Virus record (IMG/VR): IMGVR_UViG_3300040959_000128
Span: 1-28,121 of that record
Source: a virus
Length of the DNA stretch: 28,121 nucleotides
Reading direction: 5' to 3' (one strand)
Shown: in pieces, positions 17,157-23,081 of the stretch
Layout: each line of letters begins with the position of its first letter
How positions within the stretch are numbered: the stretch's first letter is position 1
Translations under genes and position numbers: made by a program
The notes under the pieces: generated by a model
The model's input: only the letters and a program-made list of their open reading frames with translations
Databases searched by the model: none
What the model was told of the DNA's origin: nothing

Positions 17157-18680
17157 CTAGAGCCGAGACCAGAGGCTAGGCTTGCGCCGTTGGGTTGATC
17201 CTTTGCGGAAGACATCGAACTCACGCTTGGCAACAGTTGCCTGCGCAGGGCGTTGCGTATTCATCAGCGCGCGGCCCTCACCAGCACCGAGGAACAGATA
17301 CTGCGCCGCATCGTGGACGTGCGAGAACATGTTCTTTTCAGGCTTGTCAGCATAGCGCTCGCCCGAAACCTCCATGCGCTTGTAACAGTATCCGCCCTCG
17401 AAGCCCTTGATTAGCGTAGAACAACGGCGGTCTAGAAGTAGCGCGGGCTTCCCTTCGATCATCTTGGTAAGCTGGGAGGAGACAGCCTCAAGGCGAAGGT
17501 CAACAGAGTTGGAAGGCGCTGGGAACGCCCTCAAGCCCGCGCCGCGCAGAATATGAAAGGGAGTTGATTCATCAGTCTGCGCGCGGAAGTCGCCAGCCGG
17601 ATCACCGTATATGATGACCTCGGAGGCGGCGCTGAAGCGCGTTGCAAGCTCATTGCGAAGCACCTCAGCGAAACGAACAATACCCATGTCCACCGCCACG
17701 ATTTCCGACTGAATCAGCCAGCGGCCTCGAACCTTCTGGCCAAGAACAGCAGCGGGGGTAAGGCCAAAGTCAACGCCCACATAGACCGGGACGCCAGCGG
17801 CAACGGGTATCTCTTCCTTGGCGATGTGAACGTCAGGGGCAAACATCGGGTAGACAGGCTTGCCGTCCTGCACAGAACCCAGACGGTTCATCACATACAC
17901 ATCAATCCAACTCTTTGTCTTACCGCGAATGAGATTCGGGTAGTAAGACTTCATCATGTGCTTTTGGTTCTCGGCGTCCGGATTGGGCTTGTAGTCCTCA
18001 ATCTCGCCTTCCTCATTGCGGTCCTCAACCATCCCGGCAGGCTGCGTAAAGAACCGCCAGTTGTCAGGCTTCACCAGCATTTTCGCTTGCTCACGCGGAA
18101 TGTGATCCGGAATCGGAACCTCGCCCGACATGATCGGCCACCAGTGATCTTCCTCCGGCGCGTTGGTATCTGCAATGACGCCCGTCCAAGTCGGACCACC
18201 GTCACGCATAGAAGGATAACGACCCACGCGCATCGTGCAGGCGTCAATGATCGACTTCGGAACCTCGCGGGCCTCGTTGATCCAGATGCCAGTCAATTCC
18301 AGAGAGAGAAGTTTCTTCACATCCTCGGGGCGATCCAAGGCTAAGAAGATGACCTCAAGGTCAATGTCGCCCTTCTTGATGTGGTGGGTATACGGCACCG
18401 ACCAAGTGAACTTGCCCCAGTCAGACTCAGGAAACCAGTCCAGCCAAGTCTTGATCGTGGTGGTGCGAAGCTGCGGGTTAGTGTTTCGGATGATTGCCCA
18501 GCGACTCTTGCGAACCCCGTTGGGACTTTTCTCTTGCTGAAGGGCGCGGCGGAAAACCTCAACGCAACACCCAACAGACTTGCCAGAACCAACAGGACCG
18601 CGAATGCCGCGAAAGAAGGTGTTGTCCTTCATAAAGCCCTTCAGCACATCACCGTCAGGCTTATACTTGAAGTCAACCAT
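17157..18680 (-). CDS. terL: Terminase large subunit
   Basis: 507 residues with all expected motor parts. Walker A is GPVGSGKS (28-35). Walker B/catalytic Glu is GIWINE (131-136). The C-terminal RNase H-type nuclease has acidic residues D304 (VGVDFG), D360 (IIYGDPAGD) and D457 (HVHDAAQ). It cuts and pumps concatemeric DNA into the procapsid through the portal. The ATG at 18680 shares a base with the stop of the preceding 68-residue gene (TGATG). All nuclease and ATPase residues seem intact. The packaging mode (cos, pac or terminal repeats) cannot be read from this sequence alone. Confidence 0.96.
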   Translation of the reverse strand: MVDFKYKPDGDVLKGFMKDNTFFRGIRGPVGSGKSVGCCVEVFRRALQQEKSPNGVRKSRWAIIRNTNPQLRTTTIKTWLDWFPESDWGKFTWSVPYTHHIKKGDIDLEVIFLALDRPEDVKKLLSLELTGIWINEAREVPKSIIDACTMRVGRYPSMRDGGPTWTGVIADTNAPEEDHWWPIMSGEVPIPDHIPREQAKMLVKPDNWRFFTQPAGMVEDRNEEGEIEDYKPNPDAENQKHMMKSYYPNLIRGKTKSWIDVYVMNRLGSVQDGKPVYPMFAPDVHIAKEEIPVAAGVPVYVGVDFGLTPAAVLGQKVRGRWLIQSEIVAVDMGIVRFAEVLRNELATRFSAASEVIIYGDPAGDFRAQTDESTPFHILRGAGLRAFPAPSNSVDLRLEAVSSQLTKMIEGKPALLLDRRCSTLIKGFEGGYCYKRMEVSGERYADKPEKNMFSHVHDAAQYLFLGAGEGRALMNTQRPAQATVAKREFDVFRKGSTQRRKPSLWSRL

Positions 18681-18886
18681 CAGCGCAGTCCCTTATCAAC
18701 TCCGAACCGAATCATGCGCTCAGCAACCTCCGGACCAATCGACTCAATCAAGCGGTCGCATTCCTTGTCGGTCACAGCAGGATGGTTGGGACCAAACTTC
18801 TTGATGACATGCGCGAAGTGAACCTTGCGCACAATGCCACGAAGAAGGTCCAAGTCCTGCTTCGCTAGCGTCGAGACAAAGCTCAC
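18680..18886 (-). CDS. Small protein upstream of terL, unknown function
   Basis: 68 residues beginning (GTG) MSFVSTLAKQDLDLLRGIVR, helical and mixed-charge. The segment HFAHVIKKFGPNHPAVTDKE ends in a DRLIESIGPEVAERMIRFG helix. The GTG overlaps the stop of the 59-residue gene before it (GTGA), and the stop overlaps the terL start, so it is tightly coupled with packaging genes. I do not recognise a domain. It resembles small conserved proteins seen next to terL in related podoviruses (from memory, not checked). Confidence 0.7.
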   Translation of the reverse strand: MSFVSTLAKQDLDLLRGIVRKVHFAHVIKKFGPNHPAVTDKECDRLIESIGPEVAERMIRFGVDKGLR

Positions 18887-19062
18887 TTCGATGCCTTCTT
18901 CTTCGCCGTGGAAGGCTTAGAAGGGGCGCGAGTAGGGCGCGCAGGCACCTCAATCAAACGCCGGGACTCAGGAGTCCGCGTTGCGCCAGAATAGGTGTGA
19001 CCCGCAAGCTCATGAGTCTCACCCTCATAGTCCTCGCCAGTGTTCGCAAATACCCAAGCCAT
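18883..19062 (-). CDS. 59-residue protein, basic C-terminus, unknown function
   Basis: A short gene under usual length cut-offs. ATG at 19062 with AGGAAG ahead, stop at 18883 overlapping the next GTG start. The product starts MAWVFANTGEDYEGETHELA, continues GHTYSGATRTPESRRLIEVP, and ends in a Lys/Arg/Pro/Ala tail (PARPTRAPSKP, then KKKASK). The basic tail could bind nucleic acid or the acidic capsid interior (inference). Support comes from the ribosome site, the four-base GTGA overlap and the lack of any other gene in this stretch. Confidence 0.65.
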   Translation of the reverse strand: MAWVFANTGEDYEGETHELAGHTYSGATRTPESRRLIEVPARPTRAPSKPSTAKKKASK

Positions 19063-19082
19063 TCATCTTCCTTTCGCTGAGT

Positions 19083-19168
19083 GAGTGCAGGAGCTGCACC
19101 CCAAGAGGAGTATATACATTAACAGGATGTATATCTCTCTTTCTTCTTGGAGTGCAGGAGCTGCACCC
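19083..19168 (-). repeat. Two identical hairpin repeats flanking a third inverted repeat
   Basis: The 19-mer GAGTGCAGGAGCTGCACCC occurs at 19083-19101 and 19150-19168. Each copy is a hairpin (GTGCAG-GAG-CTGCAC). Between them, TATATACAT and ATGTATA form another inverted repeat with partly matching flanks (CCAAGAGGAG versus CTTCTTGG). The element fills the gap between the 58-residue and 59-residue genes, and the right copy begins on the last base of the former's stop codon. It may be a terminator/processing element or a small mobile repeat (inference). Confidence 0.75.
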
Positions 19169-19344
19169 TACTGATCCCTAACCCGGTAAGGACGGAACAG
19201 ACTTCGACGCTGCCCACCAATCCGACCAAGCTCGTCTTCACCCTCACGAGGACGCATACGCAAAGAAGGAAGAGGCTGAGGCTCAACCTTCATCTCCTCG
19301 TAATACTGATCAGCAGTCTTGCCGCCACCACCGCCAAAGCACAT
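19168..19344 (-). CDS. 58-residue 'MCFGGGGG' protein, unknown function
   Basis: ATG at 19344 with AAGGGAG upstream, stop TAG at 19170-19168. The product begins MCFGGGGGKTADQYYEEMKV, is Pro/Arg/Glu-rich in the middle, and ends GGQRRSLFRPYRVRDQ. The MCF-Gly start and the RRSL motif echo the 77-residue protein next to the portal. Such small MCFGGG proteins occur in packaging regions of many podoviruses (from memory). There is no recognised domain. It lies two bases after the DUF6321 gene stop. Confidence 0.65.
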   Translation of the reverse strand: MCFGGGGGKTADQYYEEMKVEPQPLPSLRMRPREGEDELGRIGGQRRSLFRPYRVRDQ

Positions 19345-19345
19345 G

Positions 19346-19657
19346 TCAGTCTCCCTTCGACCGATTGCGGCGGCTAATAGCACGAGCCTTGGCACGAGCA
19401 TCCGCCTTGCTGCTCGCACCCCAAGCCCTCAAGCTAAGAAGAAGACGAGTCGGTCGCCCCTTCTCGTCACGCTCAGGACCATCCATATTCCCCATCCGAG
19501 CCAAGAAAGAAGCCCGCCTAGGATTATCCCCAGAGCGGACAGGAGCCTTCAAATCAGACCCAGGATTCTCACGCTCGTAACTACGACGACCGCGCTCGTT
19601 CAAACCACCAGACGGATTCTTACCCGCCCTTCTTTGCCACGCTGGACTTCTTGCCAT
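19346..19657 (-). CDS. DUF6321 domain protein
   Basis: 103 residues, very basic. The segment SPAWQRRAGKNPSGGLNERG, then APVRSGDNPRRASFLARMGN and TRLLLSLRAWGASSKADARA, is the signature I associate with DUF6321. Function is unknown. The strong positive charge suggests nucleic-acid binding or a packaging role near terminase (inference). The ATG at 19657 lies inside the preceding 37-residue gene (38-base overlap), with AAGGTG upstream, and the gene is followed directly by the MCFGGGGG protein. Confidence 0.8.
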   Translation of the reverse strand: MARSPAWQRRAGKNPSGGLNERGRRSYERENPGSDLKAPVRSGDNPRRASFLARMGNMDGPERDEKGRPTRLLLSLRAWGASSKADARAKARAISRRNRSKGD

Positions 19658-19733
19658 AGGACACCTTCATCTGCGCTTTGGCCGTATCCGACCGCTTCAT
19701 AACCTCAGGCTTCTTGCCGCCATACTTACCCAT
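19620..19733 (-). CDS. 37-residue basic peptide, unknown function
   Basis: ATG at 19733 with GAGGG upstream. The product is MGKYGGKKPEVMKRSDTAKA followed by QMKVSYGKKSSVAKKGG, so nearly a third of the residues are Lys or Arg. It is the first of the small genes after terS and overlaps the DUF6321 start. It is too short for domain assignment. A small DNA-condensing or packaging accessory role is possible but unproven. Confidence 0.5.
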   Translation of the reverse strand: MGKYGGKKPEVMKRSDTAKAQMKVSYGKKSSVAKKGG

Positions 19734-19873
19734 CAGAACCCTCACAGCCAAAAAATATTTTCCAGACTACCACGAACCTTGAAGGGAAAAAATACGAGTG
19801 AGGGACTATTACAGTAACAGTAACTCCGGTTTTTCCCCCCACCCCCGTCCTCGCCGAACCAAGCAGGCTAAAA
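19734..19873 (-). other. Non-coding gap between terS and the small late genes
   Basis: A 140-base gap. On the minus strand it holds a G-rich run followed by AAAAACC, a short TTACTG direct repeat (TTACTGTTACTG) with TAATAG just after, and AT-rich tracts (TATTTTTTCCC, AATATTTTTTGG) ahead of the 37-residue gene. A weak promoter is possible. No TTTGTGCRTTG copy and no convincing terminator stem were seen. Confidence 0.3.
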
Positions 19874-20251
19874 CTACCCTAGGTCTATGCTGACACGGAT
19901 GTCGCCTGCTACCTGCACCTGTGCTCGGTCAATCGGCTTGAAGCCTGCTCGGTCCAGCAAGTCCTTGCTCGCTTCCAACTGGACATACTCACTCTTCGCC
20001 GTCTTAACCAGTCCCGCAAGCTGATGCACGGCAGCCGGAGCGTGTCTGCTAAACTGTTCCGCTATCACCGCCATGAGGTGCTGCTGCACATGCGGCAGCT
20101 TCAAGGTCTTCTGTCCTGTCACTCTTCCAGCGTCTCCTTCAGCGTATCCTGCCTCACGAGCGGCTTGCGTGACATTCCCTCCGTTTGCTACATACGCTTC
20201 CACGAAAGCAGCTTGCTTCTTGGTGAGTTTGCGTTGTGCGACAGCCGTCAT
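19874..20251 (-). CDS. terS: Terminase small subunit
   Basis: 125 residues from the ATG at 20251, which has GAAGGAG seven bases upstream; longer in-frame starts are less likely. The N-terminal LTKKQAAFVEAYVANGGNVT, then QAAREAGYAEGDAGRVTGQKTL with KLPHVQQHL, is the helix-turn-helix DNA-binding pattern of terminase small subunits. The C-terminal helical part would oligomerise and contact TerL. It is the first gene of the leftward late block and faces the plus-strand genes across a strand-switch region. The ATPase partner lies six genes downstream. Confidence 0.9.
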   Translation of the reverse strand: MTAVAQRKLTKKQAAFVEAYVANGGNVTQAAREAGYAEGDAGRVTGQKTLKLPHVQQHLMAVIAEQFSRHAPAAVHQLAGLVKTAKSEYVQLEASKDLLDRAGFKPIDRAQVQVAGDIRVSIDLG

Positions 20252-20321
20252 GCTTAGCTCCTTCAGTAGCCCCCCTCTCCCTCTCTCCCCCCGCAAGCTG
20301 CCCTCTCTCCAGTCCCTGTGT

Positions 20322-20332
20322 CAACGCACAAA
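20322..20332 (-). promoter_or_regulatory. Candidate late promoter core, copy A (TTTGTGCGTTG)
   Basis: CTAGTTTGTGCGTTGACA on the minus strand, 71 bases upstream of the terS ATG. It contains TTGACA, but no -10 hexamer follows at the usual distance, which argues against an ordinary sigma-70 promoter and for a phage-specific one (inference). Confidence 0.55.
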
Positions 20333-20408
20333 CTAGCGACCCGACCGATCCTGTCCTTCAGTGTCTGTCCTTCATTCGCCTGCTAAAACTACTAAAAGGG
20401 CGAGCATC

Positions 20409-20535
20409 ATGGAAACGCGGTCGGGTTGCTATCGGCGTTCTTCTGTTGGTCATCTCCGGCGTTCTCCTAGTCGTGTCCCTGCGGCCACCTCGCGAAATGC
20501 TGGCGTGTCACACTCCCGGAAAAGTTCGCAAGTAG
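20409..20535 (+). pseudogene. Small membrane-protein frame broken by one base next to its ATG
   Basis: After AAAAGGG there is an ATG at 20409, but its own frame is hydrophilic and unlike a protein. One base over, the frame encodes KRGRVAIGVLLLVISGVLLV, then VSLRPPREMLACHTPGKVRK and a TAG at 20533-20535. That is a charged N-terminus followed by a 19-residue hydrophobic helix. Removing one G from ATGG would join the ATG to this frame, giving a 41-residue single-pass protein. It could be a true frameshift, an assembly error, or chance. No standard start lies upstream in the hydrophobic frame except one overlapping terS. Confidence 0.35.
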
Positions 20536-20623
20536 AATCCTTTCTCCGTTTCGAGGTGGGCTTTGGCTTTGTCGTCAGTGCATTCCACAACTGGTGGCTG
20601 GCGCGGATTCCACTTGCGAACTT
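20523..20623. repeat. 19-base inverted repeat, one mismatch
   Basis: Arms 20523-20541 (AAGTTCGCAAGTAGAATCC) and 20605-20623 (GGATTCCACTTGCGAACTT) pair with 18 of 19 positions, enclosing 63 bases with a small inner CCAC/GTGG hairpin. It sits in the strand-switch region before the first plus-strand gene. It could be an RNA leader structure, a protein-binding site or a replication element. Confidence 0.75.
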
Positions 20624-20669
20624 CAAGCCTCGGCAAGCCTCGGTTCCGGGGTGTGCCCCTTGCATTTCA

Positions 20670-20690
20670 TCGCGAGGGTGGTCCTCGCGA
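20670..20690 (+). promoter_or_regulatory. Stem-loop just upstream of the first plus-strand gene's ribosome site
   Basis: Perfect 8-bp stem TCGCGAGG/CCTCGCGA with loop GTGGT, ending 9 bases before the AGGAG of the gene at 20713. No U tract follows. A 5' stabilising hairpin of the early transcript is the simplest reading. Confidence 0.6.
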
Positions 20691-20712
20691 CACACAACTA
20701 GGAGAACTAGAA

Positions 20713-21120
20713 ATGACCAAGCAGAACAACACCTCTGTCAACACCGACCTCGTTTCCCTGAAGCTCGCCGTCATAAAGTTTCATAAGGCAAATGAATACA
20801 CTGAAGGACAAATCGCTCGTGACGCCTGTTTCACTTCTAATAACGGGATTAACTGGAAGAAAGGACAGATGGCAGATGTCGCCGCCGAGATCAGGGAGTT
20901 GGCACCTAGACGAGGTAGCGAAATCGTCAACGTCCAACTGGACCGCCTCATGAACCGTCACGAAGGAATGGAAGCCGAGCTTCACGTCCTCGAAGAGCGG
21001 CACAAGGCCGACCTTGAAGTCTATAAGACGATCACCGGAGAGACTTGGATTCCCCGTCCCAAGCGGACCCACAAGTCGGACGGCCTTGGCCTAGACGACC
21101 GCCTCGCCAAATTCGCCTAA
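20713..21120 (+). CDS. First rightward gene, hypothetical 135-residue protein
   Basis: Starts at ATG 20713 with AGGAG eight bases upstream. The product is MTKQNNTSVNTDLVSLKLAV followed by a charged helical body with a likely coiled coil (DRLMNRHEGMEAELHVLEER) and a basic C-terminus (IPRPKRTHKS). I do not recognise a family. As the first gene after the strand switch it is expected to be expressed early, where phages often place host-takeover proteins; that is inference from position only. It is followed by a GCAA-loop hairpin. Confidence 0.75.
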   Translation: MTKQNNTSVNTDLVSLKLAVIKFHKANEYTEGQIARDACFTSNNGINWKKGQMADVAAEIRELAPRRGSEIVNVQLDRLMNRHEGMEAELHVLEERHKADLEVYKTITGETWIPRPKRTHKSDGLGLDDRLAKFA

Positions 21121-21127
21121 CACAACC

Positions 21128-21149
21128 GGGGGTCACGCAAGTGGCCCCC
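21128..21149 (+). promoter_or_regulatory. GCAA-tetraloop hairpin 1
   Basis: GGGGGTCAC-GCAA-GTGGCCCCC, a 9-bp stem (one G-U pair) with a C(GCAA)G loop, between the stop at 21120 and the AAGGAG of the 26-residue peptide. No U tract follows, so an mRNA-stabilising or processing hairpin fits better than a terminator. Confidence 0.7.
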
Positions 21150-21168
21150 TTCTACAAGGAGACAACCG

Positions 21169-21249
21169 ATGAAATACGAGATGTTCCTCTACGACCTGAT
21201 AGGTTTCCTCTGCATCATTGGCGTCCCGCTGATGTTCCTCTTTGCCTAA
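21169..21249 (+). CDS. 26-residue membrane peptide
   Basis: A very short gene with a strong AAGGAG eight bases before ATG 21169. The product starts MKYEMFLYDLIGFLCIIGVP and ends LMFLFA, essentially one hydrophobic helix. It is set between two GCAA-loop hairpins. Possible roles include a holin-like or superinfection/inner-membrane peptide, but nothing in the sequence decides this. The ribosome site and clear membrane character make it likely real despite its size. Confidence 0.6.
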   Translation: MKYEMFLYDLIGFLCIIGVPLMFLFA

Positions 21250-21250
21250 A

Positions 21251-21270
21251 GGGAGGGCGCAAGCCCTTCC
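21251..21270 (+). promoter_or_regulatory. GCAA-tetraloop hairpin 2
   Basis: GGGAGGGC-GCAA-GCCCTTCC, an 8-bp stem (one G-U) with a GCAA loop, one base after the stop of the 26-residue peptide. A further inverted repeat GAGCAGG/CCTGCTC lies at about 21290-21325. Either could end or protect the upstream transcript before the promoter at 21367. Confidence 0.65.
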
Positions 21271-21366
21271 GCCAACCTTTCAGAACGAGGAGCAGGGGGT
21301 CTCAGAAAGTGTGCGCACCTGCTCAGCGCTAAGCAAAATCCATGAATGAAGTAATTTAATTTTGCC

Positions 21367-21396
21367 TTGCGTTAACTACCATCTTACTGCAATAAT
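21367..21396 (+). promoter_or_regulatory. Possible sigma-70-type promoter for the DUF932 operon
   Basis: TTGCGT (21367-21372) and AATAAT (21391-21396) with 18-base spacing, 28 bases upstream of the ATG at 21424. The -35 match is weak (3 of 6) and the -10 good (5 of 6). The -10 lies inside the 21384-21403 palindrome, as expected for a repressible promoter. Confidence 0.4.
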
Positions 21397-21403
21397 GCAG
21401 TAA
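21384..21403. promoter_or_regulatory. Operator-like palindrome 1 (TTACTGCA-ATAA-TGCAGTAA)
   Basis: Perfect 8+8 inverted repeat with a 4-base centre overlapping the likely -10 of the DUF932 operon. The same core, TACTGCA-N4-TGCAGTA, recurs at 23602-23619 at the start of an HTH regulator gene. Probable binding site of one of the phage HTH proteins (inference). Confidence 0.65.
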
Positions 21404-21423
21404 CAACAACGAGGAGAACACTC

Positions 21424-21654
21424 ATGAAATACCAATACACTGATGGTGCATCAATCAGCATAGCGATTGGTTTCACGATCACCGACATCGACCACATGCT
21501 TCGTTGGTGTCGCGAACTAAAGAAGCCAAGCCACCCCGATGAGTTCTATCTTGGAATCGCAATTCAGCGATTGACTGAGGCGAAGAAGGAAGCAGCAAGC
21601 TCATTGCGTTTGTATGTCAACGACCTTGAGATGGAGAACGAAGATGCCTTTTGA
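21424..21654 (+). CDS. Hypothetical 76-residue protein
   Basis: ATG 21424 with CGAGGAG upstream. The product starts MKYQYTDGASISIAIGFTIT and has a helical C-terminal half (LGIAIQRLTEAKKEAASSLR) with an acidic tail. No family recognised. It is the first gene of the operon controlled by the palindrome at 21384-21403, and its end overlaps the DUF932 start by 11 bases. Confidence 0.75.
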   Translation: MKYQYTDGASISIAIGFTITDIDHMLRWCRELKKPSHPDEFYLGIAIQRLTEAKKEAASSLRLYVNDLEMENEDAF

Positions 21655-22492
21655 TTCCAACAATGACTGGGCATTCCCGGTCGAGATGCAGCCCGTGTTC
21701 GATCAGCATGGCGAACAGATTCCCGGCAGCAAATGCGTGATGCGCACTGACACCAACGAGGTTCTCGGTGTGCATGGCAGTCGCTACCAGATGGTGAGCC
21801 ACGACACCGTGGTCAACTCCATCATGGATGCAGTCGTCGAAGCTGACATCAGTCGTGACTACGAAATGAAAACGTCAATCATCGACGGCGGCAGGAAGTT
21901 GCGAGGAGAGATTCTGTTTCGTGACCTGACAGTCGAGCCTTCGGTTGGTGACTTCGTTCAGTTCCGAGTCAGCTTCTTCAACAGTTACGATGGCATGTGG
22001 TCATTCAGTCAAGCCGCTGATGGCCTTCGCCTTTGGTGTCTGAACGGATGCACCACTCCGATTGGCACGGCGCGCAGTGTGTTCAAGCACACAGTGAGCA
22101 TCAACATCGAAGGCTCGGCGCAGAAGATTGCCAACGGTTTGGACTTCTTCATGAACAACAAAGAGACTTGGCAACAGTGGCAGTCAATCAAGGTCAGTGA
22201 CATGACCGTCGAAGCCTTCTTCAAAGCAACGATTGCCAAGTCAGCCAGCCGCCAGCAACTCGTGACCAAGACCAATGAGAAGCAACTCGAAAACCTTCTC
22301 GGCATTTGGGACAACGAGAAGCGACAGCTCGGCGGCAATCAATGGGCGCTCTACAATGCAATGACCTACTGGGCATCGCACACAAGCGACCTCAAGAATC
22401 CCGAGGTTGCCCGCCGCAATCGTGAGGATGCAATCGCCAAGGCAATGAACCACAAGCGTTGGCAAGAACTAGAACTGGAGAACATCGTATGA
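21644..22492 (+). CDS. DUF932 domain protein
   Basis: 282 residues from ATG 21644 (MPFDSNNDWAFPVEMQPVFD), a start preferred over an upstream ATG at 21614 because it has GGAG nearby and a short overlap. The segment NEVLGVHGSRYQMVSHDTVV, then GGRKLRGEILF and GLRLWCLNGCTTPIGTARSV, is the DUF932 pattern, common in phages and plasmids. Biochemical function is not established; a DNA-metabolism or anti-host role is speculated for the family. The stop overlaps the next start (ATGA). Confidence 0.88.
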   Translation: MPFDSNNDWAFPVEMQPVFDQHGEQIPGSKCVMRTDTNEVLGVHGSRYQMVSHDTVVNSIMDAVVEADISRDYEMKTSIIDGGRKLRGEILFRDLTVEPSVGDFVQFRVSFFNSYDGMWSFSQAADGLRLWCLNGCTTPIGTARSVFKHTVSINIEGSAQKIANGLDFFMNNKETWQQWQSIKVSDMTVEAFFKATIAKSASRQQLVTKTNEKQLENLLGIWDNEKRQLGGNQWALYNAMTYWASHTSDLKNPEVARRNREDAIAKAMNHKRWQELELENIV

Positions 22493-22701
22493 ATGCACCA
22501 CGCATGACACGCGCGCACTTCAACTTCATCGCTGATGTGGTTGGCCCTGCGCTTGGGTTTGCTAGCCAAGCCCACGAGATTGCGGATCATCTTCAAGCAA
22601 CCAACCCGAAGTTTGACCGTGATAAATTCATCGAGCGAACGATCAAGGCATGGGAAGTTAGGAATCCCGCGCCCGATCTTGACGATGAAATCCCCTACTG
22701 A
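22489..22701 (+). CDS. Hypothetical 70-residue protein
   Basis: ATG 22489 overlaps the DUF932 stop (ATGA), with GGAG upstream. The product begins MNAPRMTRAHFNFIADVVGP, has a helical middle and an acidic end (LDDEIPY). The pattern 'FNFIADVV...FDRDKFIERTIKAW' resembles small phage proteins of unknown function found near recombination genes (from memory). No catalytic motif. Translational coupling suggests joint expression with the DUF932 protein. Confidence 0.7.
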   Translation: MNAPRMTRAHFNFIADVVGPALGFASQAHEIADHLQATNPKFDRDKFIERTIKAWEVRNPAPDLDDEIPY

Positions 22702-22721
22702 TCCACAAAAGGAGAATCAAA

Positions 22722-23081
22722 ATGTGGAACAAGATTGTTAAGAAGACCCAGAACAAAATCGAAGCGCCGGGTCTGATGCGCTACAACAAATACGCCAAGG
22801 TGTTCATGCCAAAGAACATGGCACACGCTGGACGTGTTGACTTCTATCACGACAGCAAAGGGCGACTCGCTTATCAGTTCAAAGAGAGCGGCGAATACAA
22901 AGTGCGGATCAACGGTGCGCAAGCTGAGTTCACTTTGCCCGCCAAGCTGCAAGACATGGTTCCGAATGGGACATACCACAACATCAAGATCGTGGTTGAC
23001 GGAGGACTGATTGATGGAATGTATATCATCGACACCCAACAGTTTGAGGCAGAAGATAATCGTCGAGTGCCTGCTGAGTAG
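22722..23081 (+). CDS. Hypothetical 119-residue protein
   Basis: ATG 22722 with AAAGGAG eight bases upstream. A basic N-terminus (MWNKIVKKTQNKIEAPGLMR) is followed by a beta-rich body (GRVDFYHDSKGRLAYQFK, EYKVRINGAQAEFTLPAKLQ). No family recognised. The alternation suggests a small beta-barrel or sandwich. It belongs to the same rightward run as the DUF932 gene. Confidence 0.7.
   Translation: MWNKIVKKTQNKIEAPGLMRYNKYAKVFMPKNMAHAGRVDFYHDSKGRLAYQFKESGEYKVRINGAQAEFTLPAKLQDMVPNGTYHNIKIVVDGGLIDGMYIIDTQQFEAEDNRRVPAE

Larger units (their letters stand above)
20252..20712. other. Divergent strand-switch region
   Basis: 461 bases between the leftward late genes and the rightward early genes. From left to right: a polypurine leader for terS (minus strand, ~20262-20318) with several SD-like runs; late promoter-like copy A (20322-20332); a 10-base direct repeat CTGTCCTTCA at 20351-20360 and 20365-20374; a broken-looking membrane-protein frame (20409-20535); a long inverted repeat (20523-20623); a tandem CAAGCCTCGG repeat (~20624-20643); and a GC hairpin before the first plus-strand gene. 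Early host-type promoters probably lie here, but no convincing -35/-10 pair was found. Confidence 0.6.

Noticed and set aside
20322-20340. Ordinary sigma-70 -35 box (TTGACA) upstream of terS
   Set aside because: TTGACA is present within copy A, but no -10 hexamer follows at 16-18 bases; the recurrence of TTTGTGCRTTG without TTGACA at the other three sites points to a different motif.
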